Below, one piece after another: positions 23,794 to 31,579 of a stretch of 35,278 bases of DNA. A program made the position numbers and the translations under genes. The notes beneath the pieces are model-generated. The model was not told the origin of the DNA, searched no databases, and saw only the letters and a program-made list of their open reading frames with translations. The DNA comes from Oscillospiraceae bacterium (GTDB taxonomy: Bacteria; Bacillota; Clostridia; Oscillospirales; Oscillospiraceae): the NCBI GenBank assembly GCA_015067665.1, contig SVLZ01000014.1:1-35278 (forward strand). Direction: 5' to 3'. Positions within the stretch are counted from its first letter, which is position 1; each line of letters opens with the position of its first letter.

Positions 23794-23885
23794 AAAAAGA
23801 ACCCGCTCCAAACGGAACGGGTTCTGGAATTCCAAGGGTGAATTATCTCTTGGAGAACTGGGGTGCGCGACGGGCGGCCTTTCGT
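23794..23885 (-). pseudogene. Displaced 3' tail of rpsI with a terminator
   Basis: 23843-23885 matches the 3' end of the true rpsI gene (31786-31828) with about two differences and reads [12 protein letters not shown] plus stop on the minus strand; homology ends abruptly upstream. Directly downstream is a terminator (agaacccg...cgggttct, 23798-23825). The 67 bp at 23794-23860 recur at 31581-31647 with one mismatch. Confidence 0.8.
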
Positions 23886-24019
23886 CGGCGCAAAGTCCGC
23901 TTACTCTGTTTCCGCCTGCGTCGAAAACGGCGTTCGCTCCCTTGCGCCTCCTCTCCCAACAAGGCTGTCGCCTTGTCGGGTACCCGGAATAGACGGCGTG
24001 AAGGCAACGCACCTCGCGC

Positions 24020-24049
24020 AAAAAAAGATACCGCCCAACGGGCGGTATC
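24020..24049 (-). terminator. Terminator of the 24053 gene (repeated type)
   Basis: A 9-bp stem (24027-24035 with 24041-24049), T7 in the minus direction. The core gataccgccc is shared with the terminators at 22953, 29198 and 30337. Confidence 0.9.
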
Positions 24050-24052
24050 CAC

Positions 24053-24997
24053 TTATGGTTGCAGACTGACTATACGGATGATTATGGAAGCAAGATTCAG
24101 CACTATGTACATAATCACAAGGATAATAAAAAGCGTCTGCAGCAGCTTGCGGTGCTTAAGAGGGTAGAGGGTGATTTCTGTGGATTCCTCGGAAATTTCC
24201 ATCAAATCGGAAAAAGGCACAGATTCCTGCCTTTCGATTTTGGCTAAGACGACTGCAGATAATTTGCCGTAATTGAGCTGCGGTACTTCTGCAGATAGGA
24301 CTTCTAAATACCCACGGGCCTTTTCTGCATTATTCTGCAAAAAAGCTAATTTTGCCTTACAAAAGATGCGGTGATAGCGCGTAAGCTTATCTGCTTGCGG
24401 GACGTTTACCCACGTGTTACACCCGTCCCAATCCTGCCGCAGGTACATATCATAAAAGGCCATACGGGGAAATTGTTTCCGGCAAGCGGCTTGCTTTTTG
24501 TCTGTTTCTTTGGATAAGCAGGCGCTATATTCTTCGCAAATCGCCCGGAGCTTTTCGTCATTACCCATATCAAAATACACGTTGGCAAGATAGGTAAGAT
24601 AAAAATACCGGAACCTTTTATTGCGCTTCGCGTCTGCTAATTTTAATTTGCAGATGGAGATGGCATTTTGGTAATGTCCGCAATAATACTCACCGGATAA
24701 TTGCCATAATGCCGTAGGGGTGTCGAAATGCCCCTGATAAACGGTTGCAAGGAAGGTATCAGCATCCAATTCCTCGCTTAGTACCGAAAAAATGTATTTT
24801 TGGGAGGTTAGCTTATTGATTTTCCTGAGTGCAAAAATAACGCAGAGTCCCAGAACCCAGATCCCGAGGATTCCGGGAGTCTGGGAAGCAAGCAGTAGAT
24901 AAACGACCCAAATGAGAGCATAAATGATAGCGGTGTGCATTCGGTAGCGCCGAATGCAGTTTTTTGCCTTTGCGATAACCTTCGGATCGTTTTGCAT
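24053..24997 (-). CDS. Unknown membrane protein with TPR-like helical region
   Basis: The product has 314 residues; GAGG lies 8 nt before the ATG. Two membrane helices occur at about 22-60 (TAIIYALIWVVYLLLAS; GILGIWVLGLCVIFAL). A helical soluble region (about 68-275) looks like degenerate tetratricopeptide repeats (ALWQLSGEYYCGHYQNAISICKLKL, YLTYLANVYFDMGNDEKLRAICEEY, AKLAFLQNNAEKARGYLEVL). A C-terminal helix (LLQTLFIILVIMYIVLNLASIIIRIV) follows. Not recognised beyond that. It is the last gene of a three-gene operon with the small protein 9 bp upstream and the protease-like lipoprotein. Confidence 0.72.
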   Translation of the reverse strand: MQNDPKVIAKAKNCIRRYRMHTAIIYALIWVVYLLLASQTPGILGIWVLGLCVIFALRKINKLTSQKYIFSVLSEELDADTFLATVYQGHFDTPTALWQLSGEYYCGHYQNAISICKLKLADAKRNKRFRYFYLTYLANVYFDMGNDEKLRAICEEYSACLSKETDKKQAACRKQFPRMAFYDMYLRQDWDGCNTWVNVPQADKLTRYHRIFCKAKLAFLQNNAEKARGYLEVLSAEVPQLNYGKLSAVVLAKIERQESVPFSDLMEISEESTEITLYPLKHRKLLQTLFIILVIMYIVLNLASIIIRIVSLQP

Positions 24998-25006
24998 AAG
25001 GAAACC

Positions 25007-25273
25007 TCACTTCTGGTAGCATTTACAAAAACGTGATTTGTTGAAAATAATCATTTTATAGTTGTCGCCGTTTTCCATATGGAAGGTAGCAACAGGGAAG
25101 AGGATGTGTTTCCAAGAGACCTCTTTTATTTCCTGCCGGGGAAGTACCAGGTTGCGGTACTTTTTATCCACCGTCAGCTTATTTGTCCGGAAGGTAATGG
25201 TTTCCGGCTCTAAATACAGTGCGCCACCGATGATTCCCTTATGGCATAAGCTGCACACAAACGCGCTTTTCAT
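25007..25273 (-). CDS. Small protein, PH/GRAM-like
   Basis: The product has 88 residues; AAAGGAGG precedes the ATG. It starts MKSAFVCSLCHKGIIGGALYL; the strand-rich pattern (ETITFRTNKLTV, YRNLVLPRQEIKEVSWKHIL, VATFHMENGDNYKMIIF) fits the first strands of a PH/GRAM-like domain. CSLC and CKC near the ends might bind metal. No membrane helix. It is the middle gene of the operon (11-bp and 9-bp gaps). Function unknown. Confidence 0.65.
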   Translation of the reverse strand: MKSAFVCSLCHKGIIGGALYLEPETITFRTNKLTVDKKYRNLVLPRQEIKEVSWKHILFPVATFHMENGDNYKMIIFNKSRFCKCYQK

Positions 25274-25284
25274 TGCTTCCTCCT

Positions 25285-26304
25285 TTAACCGTAAACGTAG
25301 GTATGTAAGAATTCATTTACTTTTTCTGCCGGGATCGCAGCGGAAAAGTTTGCGGATTTGGATCCAGCATAATTCACACCGATCACATTGCACTGTGCAT
25401 CGAGCAGGGGGCCACCACTGGAGCCATTATTGATATAAGCATCGTGACCGATCACATCAAAGGTCACATCGCTTTCACTTGCAGATGCATCGGACACGGT
25501 CACTTTTCCATAATCCTGGATTTTTCCGTATGTGATCGAATTGGCCTGCCCATCCGGCGCACCGATGGAAATCACATCCGTGCCGAGTTCGGGATCGTTT
25601 TCCACAATGGAAAGCGCCTGTACATTTGTGGCAGATGCCGGCTTAAAGTACAGACAAGCGAGATCGTACTGCGCCGCAATGGCGTTCATTGCCTTATTGG
25701 CGCTTTTCAGAAGATATCCTTCGTAGGTTTTTCCTTGATAATCCTCGATGGTGAATTGTTGGTGATCATAGCCGGCCTTTTTGACCGCCACGTGGCAATT
25801 CGTTAAAATATAATAACAGCCGTCCTGAATATGGAAGCAGAAGCCTGAGCCTTGCGAGGTAGCGGAAGCGGTTTCAAAGCCGAGGAAGGAATTGTAGTTT
25901 TTGTTATATACCTTTACTACGCCCTTTACGGTGTCGGTGGTGATCTTGTTCGTCAGGGTAATTGCGTCGATCTCGTACTTGGCGTATAATGTGAGATCCT
26001 TTGTTACGGACCGTGCGAAGTCATAGCGGTGTGTGCATGCGCTATCCGTATACCAACCCCGAAACAGATAATTCTCCTTTTCGGGATCCGCAGGTGTAGC
26101 GACGGTTTTTCCTTTTTCGATCAGGACAGTTTTATCCGGGGTATCATTGTCATATACGAAGGTAACCTGAAATTTTTGATCATCAAAAAAAGGAATGGTA
26201 GGGCTTCCGGTGTTCGGATCAAATGAAGTCACATCGCAGCCGGAAAGTATCAAAACGCAAAGCAGCAAAGCAACCGCCAGCATACGTGGCAAGAACTTTC
26301 TCAT
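25285..26304 (-). CDS. Trypsin-like serine protease lipoprotein with InlB-type repeat
   Basis: The product has 339 residues. The start at 26304 follows GGAGG; the ATG two codons upstream lies in the ribosome site. Lipobox LSGC puts the lipid anchor at C23. Residues about 46-112 form a Listeria-Bacteroides (InlB B) repeat (VTFVYDNDTPDKTVLIEKGKTV ... LFRGWYTDSACTHRYDF ... LTLYAKYE). The rest is a trypsin/HtrA-like fold with the triad His171 (ILTNCHVAV), Asp214 (AQYDLACLYF) and Ser296 (NNGSSGGPLLD). No PDZ domain is seen. It should sit on the outer face of the membrane, cleaving or sensing damaged or foreign proteins. First gene of the operon. Confidence 0.9.
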   Translation of the reverse strand: MRKFLPRMLAVALLLCVLILSGCDVTSFDPNTGSPTIPFFDDQKFQVTFVYDNDTPDKTVLIEKGKTVATPADPEKENYLFRGWYTDSACTHRYDFARSVTKDLTLYAKYEIDAITLTNKITTDTVKGVVKVYNKNYNSFLGFETASATSQGSGFCFHIQDGCYYILTNCHVAVKKAGYDHQQFTIEDYQGKTYEGYLLKSANKAMNAIAAQYDLACLYFKPASATNVQALSIVENDPELGTDVISIGAPDGQANSITYGKIQDYGKVTVSDASASESDVTFDVIGHDAYINNGSSGGPLLDAQCNVIGVNYAGSKSANFSAAIPAEKVNEFLHTYVYG

Positions 26305-26340
26305 AACCATACCTCCATAAAACGATAATTTCTATATACT

Positions 26341-26369
26341 AATATACCATACATCTGCCAAAAAGTAAA
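26341..26369 (-). promoter_or_regulatory. Promoter of the protease operon
   Basis: TTTACT (26369-26364), 17-bp spacer, TATATT (26346-26341). The start TTTACTTTTTGSC resembles the promoters at 23654 and 31423. Its -35 box touches the preceding terminator. Confidence 0.78.
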
Positions 26370-26396
26370 GATACCGTTCCCTTTGGAACGGTATCT
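26369..26396 (-). terminator. Terminator of the TldD/PmbA operon
   Basis: A perfect 12-bp stem (26369-26380 with 26385-26396), loop cttt on the plus strand; TTACTTTTT follows in the minus direction. It shares the gataccg/cggtatc core with other terminators here but has a different inner part. Confidence 0.88.
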
Positions 26397-26402
26397 TAAA
26401 AA

Positions 26403-27677
26403 TTAGAAAATCTTCAGGTGATCCAAGATCGCTTTCTCCGGTCCGCAGTAGCCGTCGTAAATTCCGGCCTTTTGGGAGAGCCGAATGTCCTGCAGCACTT
26501 CACTGAGGCTTCCGCTGATGGAGACACCGGTAACGGCAGTAACCTTATTTCCGTCGTGATAATAAGCAAGACGAATTTCACCACCAATGTAGTCGCTGTA
26601 GAAATCCACCTGCAGTCCGGACATAGAAATAACCTCCAAAGTGGGTTCGGCAGAAAATGCAGCTTCGTCTGCACTGCCGGTGTCAACGGACAGACAGCGC
26701 AAATTGCCGGTGGGAATCTCCTTTAAGTACTGACCGTAGCGGTTGGCACCGTAATAACCTACGACTTCACTGTTTTCAATCAAACGGATGGAAGAAAGGG
26801 AAAGACCATCGCTGTCAAATTTGGCGCTGCGGATACAGCCATTAATCTGACCGCACATTGTGATACCGATCTTATCGCCCGTGGGGTTCTTTTGGACAAA
26901 GTCGCCCTTGCTGCGAAGATTGGAGTGGGAATAGATGCTGGCATAGTTGAGGTCATCTGCAAGGTTCCAAAACAGCTCGGAAAGCTCCAATTTATTGAGC
27001 ACTACCTTACAGTTAAGAGGGAAAGCGGGCGTGATGGCTTCGTTGCGAAGCTTGACCTCTTGCAGCTTGCCTGCGATCTCCTCTGTGATGTCTTTTGGGT
27101 CAAACTGAGAGAAATTATACTGCTCATAAAGCTCTACGCTCTGCTGATCACCGTTAAAGGTAGGGATGGCCTCCACCATAGCATCATAGCGCACCTGGGT
27201 CTTGTGCAGCCCCAAGCTGTTAACAACGGTCTCCGTATGCTTGTTGATAAAGATCTCAACGGAGTTAAGAGATGCGCCGGATAGTGTGTTTGCCTCGAAA
27301 ACCGCATCGGAGATCATAGAAGCTAAGGTGGTGGATTCGTAGTCACGGAAATTGCTTTCCACAATGAAACTGCCGGTTTCCGCGGAGGGCAGGGAATAGG
27401 ACTTGTTGTTGATCAGCTTTGCCTTGGCGACCGCCTCGGAAATGAGACAGACGAGCTGTTCCTCTGTGGTAGAGGGGTATACATAGAATTGGGCATCGCC
27501 CTTAAAACCGTCATGGTCAACATAAACCGTCACTTCTTTTTCGCAGTTATCCGCTGCGCGGACAGTTTCCAATTTTCCGTGGATGTAGAATAATTCGCAG
27601 GTCTCTTTTCTGTGGATGTTGATCTTATAGTCGGCAACATCCTTGTTTGCCTGCAATAGCTTCATAATGGTATTCAT
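26403..27677 (-). CDS. pmbA: PmbA/TldE-family subunit of the TldD/E metalloprotease
   Basis: The product has 424 residues. Start ATG at 27677 overlaps the TldD stop (ATGA), giving translational coupling. It resembles the non-catalytic partner: same overall fold as TldD (SVEIFINKHTETVVNSLG, LRSKGDFVQKNPTGDKIGITMCGQ, VEVISMSGL-like LEVISMSGLQVDFYS, GGEIRLAYYHDGNKVTAVTGVSISGSL) but no HExxxH. In Escherichia coli TldD and TldE form a heterodimeric protease that trims peptides such as microcins and degrades CcdA. No peptide-precursor gene is seen nearby. Confidence 0.87.
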   Translation of the reverse strand: MNTIMKLLQANKDVADYKINIHRKETCELFYIHGKLETVRAADNCEKEVTVYVDHDGFKGDAQFYVYPSTTEEQLVCLISEAVAKAKLINNKSYSLPSAETGSFIVESNFRDYESTTLASMISDAVFEANTLSGASLNSVEIFINKHTETVVNSLGLHKTQVRYDAMVEAIPTFNGDQQSVELYEQYNFSQFDPKDITEEIAGKLQEVKLRNEAITPAFPLNCKVVLNKLELSELFWNLADDLNYASIYSHSNLRSKGDFVQKNPTGDKIGITMCGQINGCIRSAKFDSDGLSLSSIRLIENSEVVGYYGANRYGQYLKEIPTGNLRCLSVDTGSADEAAFSAEPTLEVISMSGLQVDFYSDYIGGEIRLAYYHDGNKVTAVTGVSISGSLSEVLQDIRLSQKAGIYDGYCGPEKAILDHLKIF

Positions 27678-29077
27678 CCCAATTTCACCTTCACTTTCAA
27701 TGCCGGGCCACCGTCGCTGACCCGCACCCATTCCTTATAGCCCTTGCCGCACATACCTGCGCCGGTGATTACAAAGTCATCGGAGATCATAGAAATGGAC
27801 TTCAGTAGATCGGGAACATAGCCGCTCATAACAACAGGGGAAACATAGTTTTCCGTCAATTTTCCGTCCTTGATTTCAATGCCGTATTCAGCAACACATT
27901 GGATCGCCCAGTTCTTGGGGTCCTCCATACCGTTGTTGGTCTCGAAAAGCATATAGCCGTGGTCGATGGAAGCGATCATATCCTGGAGTTTATCTGTGCC
28001 TTTTTCAAAGAAGGTGTTGGTCATTCTGGAATAAGCCTTGCGTCTGGAGGACTCTCTGCGTCCATTGCCCGTAGGCGTGGTGCCGAGCTGGGCGGCAGAT
28101 GCAAGATCGGAGATGCCGGTGACCAAAATGCCGTCCTTAATAATTTGGGTATCGCCGGCAAGTACACCGTCATCGTCGAAGAAGTAAGAGCCGGCGCTGA
28201 CCACGGATGCCGCACCGTCGCGCATATTGCAAATGGGGGAGGCAACGTACTTGCCTACATACTGCTTGGCAAGAGCCCGATCCTTTACAAATTGGTCCAT
28301 TTCCACACCGTGACCGAAGGCTTCGTGGGCGATCAGTCCGGTGATGGTAGGATCGGTGATCACATCATAAACACCGGGGGTGATGGGCTTGGCAAGGGTG
28401 AGGATCTTAGCTTTCCGCAGGAGCTTATCGATGAGCGCAGGCATACCGGAAAGGATCGTTTCCATCTGGTCGCCGTAGACGCCCTCGCGAACCTGAACCA
28501 TTTTTTCGGTTTCTTTGTAAATGGCCATCAGATAGCCGTTGATCCATGCAAAATTCTGATCCAATTCCCGATTTTCAGAGATGAACAGCTTGGATACCTC
28601 GTAGGAACTGACCATGGCAAATGCATTGAGAATATATTCATTGGCTGAAAGCAGCTTGTCCCGATTTTCAATACATACATCTAAAAGCTGGTTATCCGAG
28701 TAGTTATGCAGATCACTGGGACGGCAGAAGGACTGCACCAAAGGCTCATCGCTGAGATGCAGGTTGCCTACAGCGCAGTCCATCAGCTTAGCATTTAGCC
28801 GGAAAGCATTTGTAATATTTTGCGCCAATGCCGGAATGTCCCCGCTGATGTCATCGAGGGAGTATTCGTAGATCAGCTTGCCGTCAGACAGCTTGATCAC
28901 AAAACCGCACTCAGTATCTCTGCCGGTGCTGATGTTTGAGGTGTTACGATCCACACGAACGGATTTGGATTTGATGTCAGCGCCTAAAACACTGGCATAT
29001 GCGAACTCCTTTCGCAGCTCTGCCACTAAGGCCTTTGCATCCTTCCGTCTGGAATCTAAAAATTCTGAAAAAGGCAT
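27674..29077 (-). CDS. tldD: TldD metalloprotease, catalytic subunit
   Basis: The product has 467 residues; AAGAAGGGA precedes the ATG. The zinc motif HEAFGH (H251, E252, H256) is intact inside LIAHEAFGHGVEMDQFVKDR, and the conserved C-terminal element GAGMCGKGYKEWVRVSDGGP carries the Cys that completes the site in the family. Cytoplasmic. Coupled to the PmbA-like gene by a 4-bp overlap. The pair could process a small peptide encoded elsewhere. Confidence 0.93.
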   Translation of the reverse strand: MPFSEFLDSRRKDAKALVAELRKEFAYASVLGADIKSKSVRVDRNTSNISTGRDTECGFVIKLSDGKLIYEYSLDDISGDIPALAQNITNAFRLNAKLMDCAVGNLHLSDEPLVQSFCRPSDLHNYSDNQLLDVCIENRDKLLSANEYILNAFAMVSSYEVSKLFISENRELDQNFAWINGYLMAIYKETEKMVQVREGVYGDQMETILSGMPALIDKLLRKAKILTLAKPITPGVYDVITDPTITGLIAHEAFGHGVEMDQFVKDRALAKQYVGKYVASPICNMRDGAASVVSAGSYFFDDDGVLAGDTQIIKDGILVTGISDLASAAQLGTTPTGNGRRESSRRKAYSRMTNTFFEKGTDKLQDMIASIDHGYMLFETNNGMEDPKNWAIQCVAEYGIEIKDGKLTENYVSPVVMSGYVPDLLKSISMISDDFVITGAGMCGKGYKEWVRVSDGGPALKVKVKLG

Positions 29078-29109
29078 AAGGATCCCTTCTTTCTTAGTTT
29101 TATAAAATT

Positions 29110-29137
29110 AGTGTAGCACGATTAGGAAAAATTGCAA
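29110..29137 (-). promoter_or_regulatory. Promoter of the tldD-pmbA operon
   Basis: TTGCAA (29137-29132), 16-bp spacer, TACACT (29115-29110), 33 bp before the ATG. Confidence 0.6.
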
Positions 29138-29151
29138 CCCTAATTTTACGG

Positions 29152-29228
29152 AGCCTTCCCCTTCGGGGCACCTTCTCTACGGAGAAGGCATTTGCACAAA
29201 AAAGATACCGCCCAAACGGACGGTATCT
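29152..29228 (-). repeat. Palindrome plus repeated terminator, homologous to 30293-30368
   Basis: gccttccccttcggggca...ggagaaggc is followed by A6 and the gataccg/cggtatc stem (29204-29210 with 29221-29227). The stem is the terminator of the 29246 gene. The whole ~77-bp block recurs at 30293-30368 with few changes. Confidence 0.85.
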
Positions 29229-29245
29229 GTAGGTTATTGTGCATA

Positions 29246-30085
29246 TCAAAATTCAGGCTCATCCAGAGAAAAATCTTCAGGCAGCTTACACCACCTGTCT
29301 GAAGCCGTAGGTTTCAGATATTCATCTGGGCTTTCCGGTCCCATTGCATAGAGTAGCCTTGGGTTATCCTCAAGGAAGCAGTCCGGGTGGGCGAGATAGC
29401 CAATTGTGTCAAGACTATCGGGTTTCGTGTCACGGTCTGGAGTATATTTAATTTTCAACAAGCACTGACCATTATCGTTTTTGTAAATATCAGGTTCGTC
29501 AATAAAATAATAACCTCTGTCACCGAAAGCATTAGATCTGACAACAAAAAAACTGACATAATTTTTGTAAAGATAGGAGAGACCGTATCCGTAGCTGTGA
29601 TATTTTGGAGCTGGTACTGTCATAAATCTCCGCATTCCATTAATGTTAACGACTTTGAACATAGTGCCTAATAGACGAAAACTAGCACGAAACCAAAAAT
29701 CATTTTCTCTTTTAAAGGCAATTATATAATCGCCTTCCCGAACAGTAAGTTCTAATTTCCGTTGCCGTTCTTCCTCTTGCACAAGTGCACTCTTGGCAGG
29801 GAAAGCTTGCATGGCGGCAGTAGTATTTACTTGGTCGTTTCGAATGGATAAATGAAACATTCGTGCTATTTGCATCGTTTCATTTGAGATAATAATGTCT
29901 CTTGCAAAGCCGTGCGCCATAAGATTTCGCAGGTGGTGGCAGCCGTCAAATGCGCTATAATCATAAGTGTTGAGGCGATTATTTTCTGTTGCGGCTTTCG
30001 CCCACGCGATGCCGTTTGTATAATTTATTGACTTTGCCAATGAATTGATTTTATCCATGATATCTATAAAATCTTGGTTGTACAT
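29246..30085 (-). CDS. Unknown protein with HEPN-like RX4H motif
   Basis: The product has 279 residues; AAGGAG lies 13 nt before the ATG. The first ~75 residues are helical and contain GCHHLRNLMAHGFARDI: Arg53-Asn54-X3-His58 fits the R(N/H)X3-4H motif of HEPN ribonucleases. The rest (about 100-279) looks like a separate beta-rich domain (VREGDYIIAFKRENDFWFRASF, GYGLSYLYKNYVSFFVVRSNAFGDRGYYF, LLKIKYTPDRDTKPD). No signal peptide or membrane helix. HEPN proteins often act in toxin-antitoxin or abortive-infection systems; no MNT partner is adjacent, so the assignment is tentative. It has its own promoter and a repeated-type terminator. Confidence 0.6.
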   Translation of the reverse strand: MYNQDFIDIMDKINSLAKSINYTNGIAWAKAATENNRLNTYDYSAFDGCHHLRNLMAHGFARDIIISNETMQIARMFHLSIRNDQVNTTAAMQAFPAKSALVQEEERQRKLELTVREGDYIIAFKRENDFWFRASFRLLGTMFKVVNINGMRRFMTVPAPKYHSYGYGLSYLYKNYVSFFVVRSNAFGDRGYYFIDEPDIYKNDNGQCLLKIKYTPDRDTKPDSLDTIGYLAHPDCFLEDNPRLLYAMGPESPDEYLKPTASDRWCKLPEDFSLDEPEF

Positions 30086-30336
30086 TTAGTAAAATATCTC
30101 CTTTCATAAGATACACTGTTCTTATATCATAAAGTACGGAATAATTCAATGGCAAAGTGCGCTTCTTAGTAACCTCGTCCTGTCCAACTCTGCAGAGAAT
30201 GCATTTATGCATTCCGCTTTATTTTCATAATATTTTGGAACGGAGAAATCCGTTCCTTAGAAAACGCAAAAGAAAGAATCCGCGCAATAAAGCCTTCCCC
30301 TTCGGGGCAACTTCTCCCGGGAGAAGGCATTTGCGC
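30086..30336. other. Gene-free stretch with several short palindromes
   Basis: No gene. It holds the promoter of the 30085 gene, gaatgcat/atgcattc (about 30198-30215), ggaacgga/tccgttcc (about 30237-30256), and the gccttccccttcggggc palindrome that begins the block repeated at 29152. Confidence 0.7.
30121..30149 (-). promoter_or_regulatory. Promoter of the HEPN-like gene
   Basis: TTGAAT (30149-30144), 17-bp spacer, TATAAG (30126-30121), 35 bp before the ATG. Confidence 0.65.
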
Positions 30337-30455
30337 AAAAAAAGATACCGCCCAAACGGACGGTATCTGTAAATTGTGAATATGCCGGGCTGCCTGTTGC
30401 GCCCAAATCACACCAACATTCAACGCTGTTCTGCTCGACAAATTGGAATTTGGCT
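30337..30455 (-). repeat. Terminator plus 3' flank, homologous to 22953-23070
   Basis: The terminator stem gataccg/cggtatc (30344-30350 with 30361-30367; T7 at 30343-30337) and the ~85-bp spacer match the DMP19 3' flank. The true stop codon of the neighbouring gene lies 20 bp beyond the homology. Confidence 0.85.
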
Positions 30456-30474
30456 AACTGTTGTCATATGTATT

Positions 30475-31311
30475 TCATTTACCGAGATTATACCGGTCCG
30501 AAATGTGTTTTCCCATCTCGCCCTCAAGGTCCTGCGCATCTGACCATGCAATTAAGTCTAAATCGTGGTCATCAAGATAAAGGTAGTACAGTGTGGAGTT
30601 TTCTCGATCCATACCAATCATATATATTTGATTGGGAAAATAATCATCTTCTCCTTCTGTCAAAACCTTGAAAAAGATTCCCTCGTAATAAAACTCAGGT
30701 GCAGCAATAAGATAATCGCCATCGTAGGCAATAATAGGCTCTGTCAAAAACTGATGCGAGTCTATATAAGCCTTGTAATCTGCCTCGCATAGTTCAAGAC
30801 TATCGTATTTTACGATTGCGGTGATAGACTGATAAAAGAAAAATCCAGCATCAACCTTGCCAACAAATCGAACATTCTGCTCATCGAAATCGTTGTACTT
30901 GGGGAATTTACTAAAGTCCGTTCCCATATCATCTGCACACTGATTAAAGTCAGCTTCGCTTTCAATCGTATAGTAATTCACAGTTGTAGGAATCCCTATG
31001 AGACCTAAAATAAGGGTATAGGGATTGCATAGTGCTATAATAACGATTATGTTCACCAGCGCAGAAAGCCATTTTCGCTTAATGTGTATATTGAACAAGA
31101 GCATTAAAACGAAAACCGCAATACATACGCCAATAACAAGAAACTCACGGTATGGAGTATAGTTCCGATAAAGATATGGTATCTCTTCTTTCATTACAAA
31201 GACATCAATTATCGTAACGATTGCCAAAAAAGAAAACAGTGCTAAAGCAAGACCAATCAATACAACTGCTACAATTTTGATGGGAGAAAGCTTAACTTCT
31301 TTCTTGTTCAT
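30475..31311 (-). CDS. Unknown membrane protein
   Basis: The product has 278 residues; the start at 31311 follows AAAGGGGGG, and the frame above it has no ribosome site. Three or four N-terminal membrane helices (IKIVAVVLIGLALALFSFLAIVTIIDVFV; FLVIGVCIAVFVLMLLFNI; ALVNIIVIIALCNPYTLILGLIGI) are followed by a soluble acidic, aromatic domain of about 160 residues (YYTIESEADFNQCADDMGTDF, VDAGFFFYQSITAIVKYDS, PEFYYEGIFFKVLTEGEDDYF, LYYLYLDDHDLDL). Not recognised. It shares promoter and 3' flank sequence with the unrelated DMP19 gene. Confidence 0.7.
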   Translation of the reverse strand: MNKKEVKLSPIKIVAVVLIGLALALFSFLAIVTIIDVFVMKEEIPYLYRNYTPYREFLVIGVCIAVFVLMLLFNIHIKRKWLSALVNIIVIIALCNPYTLILGLIGIPTTVNYYTIESEADFNQCADDMGTDFSKFPKYNDFDEQNVRFVGKVDAGFFFYQSITAIVKYDSLELCEADYKAYIDSHQFLTEPIIAYDGDYLIAAPEFYYEGIFFKVLTEGEDDYFPNQIYMIGMDRENSTLYYLYLDDHDLDLIAWSDAQDLEGEMGKHISDRYNLGK

Positions 31312-31394
31312 AGTTGCCCCCCTTTGTAATTTTGGCTTGTTGTGCTGGTGCGGTGCGAACTTGCTAGACAAATTCAAGTTTATCGATTAGTCAG

Positions 31395-31423
31395 ATTATA
31401 CCATAAAAACGGCAAAAAGTAAA
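31395..31423 (-). promoter_or_regulatory. Promoter of the 31311 membrane-protein gene
   Basis: TTTACT (31423-31418), 17-bp spacer, TATAAT (31400-31395), then ctaatcgataaactt as at the DMP19 promoter. Confidence 0.8.
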
Positions 31424-31457
31424 CAGGACGGCGAAGTTCTTTGCAGATTTAACAACG

Positions 31458-31527
31458 GTAGGGGCGTGCATTGCACGTCCGCAACAAAGATTTATACAAT
31501 AAACGGACGACCGATGGTCGCCCCTAC
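31458..31527. repeat. GTAGGGG-type palindromic element
   Basis: 70 bp. The ends gtaggggcg...cgtccg and cggacg...cgcccctac are inverted copies, around an A/T-rich centre. No coding capacity; MITE-like. Confidence 0.75.
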
Positions 31528-31579
31528 TAGCCTTGTTGGGTACCCTGAGTGGACGGCTTGAAGGCAGAGCACCTCGCGC

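Larger units (their letters stand above)
23584..24019 (-). other. Gene-free stretch of stacked repeats
   Basis: No gene. Reading left to right it holds the DMP19 promoter, the aaagtaaataggacggcg segment also found at 31417, a GTAGGGG-type palindrome, a terminator plus rpsI-tail fragment, GC-rich repeat-like DNA (23886-23990), and gacggcgtgaaggcaacgca...ctcgcgcaaaaaa, matching 31551-31585. Confidence 0.75.
31312..31579 (-). other. Gene-free upstream region built of repeats
   Basis: No gene. It contains the promoter below, the agtaaacaggacggcg segment shared with 23649-23664, the GTAGGGG-type element, and a ccttgttgggtaccctgag...gacggcttgaaggcagagca block matching 23970-24010. Confidence 0.75.

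Noticed and set aside
23843..24052. 69-codon minus-strand frame ending APQFSKR
   Set aside because: Only the last 12 or so codons match rpsI; the rest runs through intergenic repeats and a terminator, so it is a displaced gene tail and not a gene.
27899..28648. 249-codon plus-strand frame opposite tldD
   Set aside because: Shadow of the conserved metalloprotease gene.
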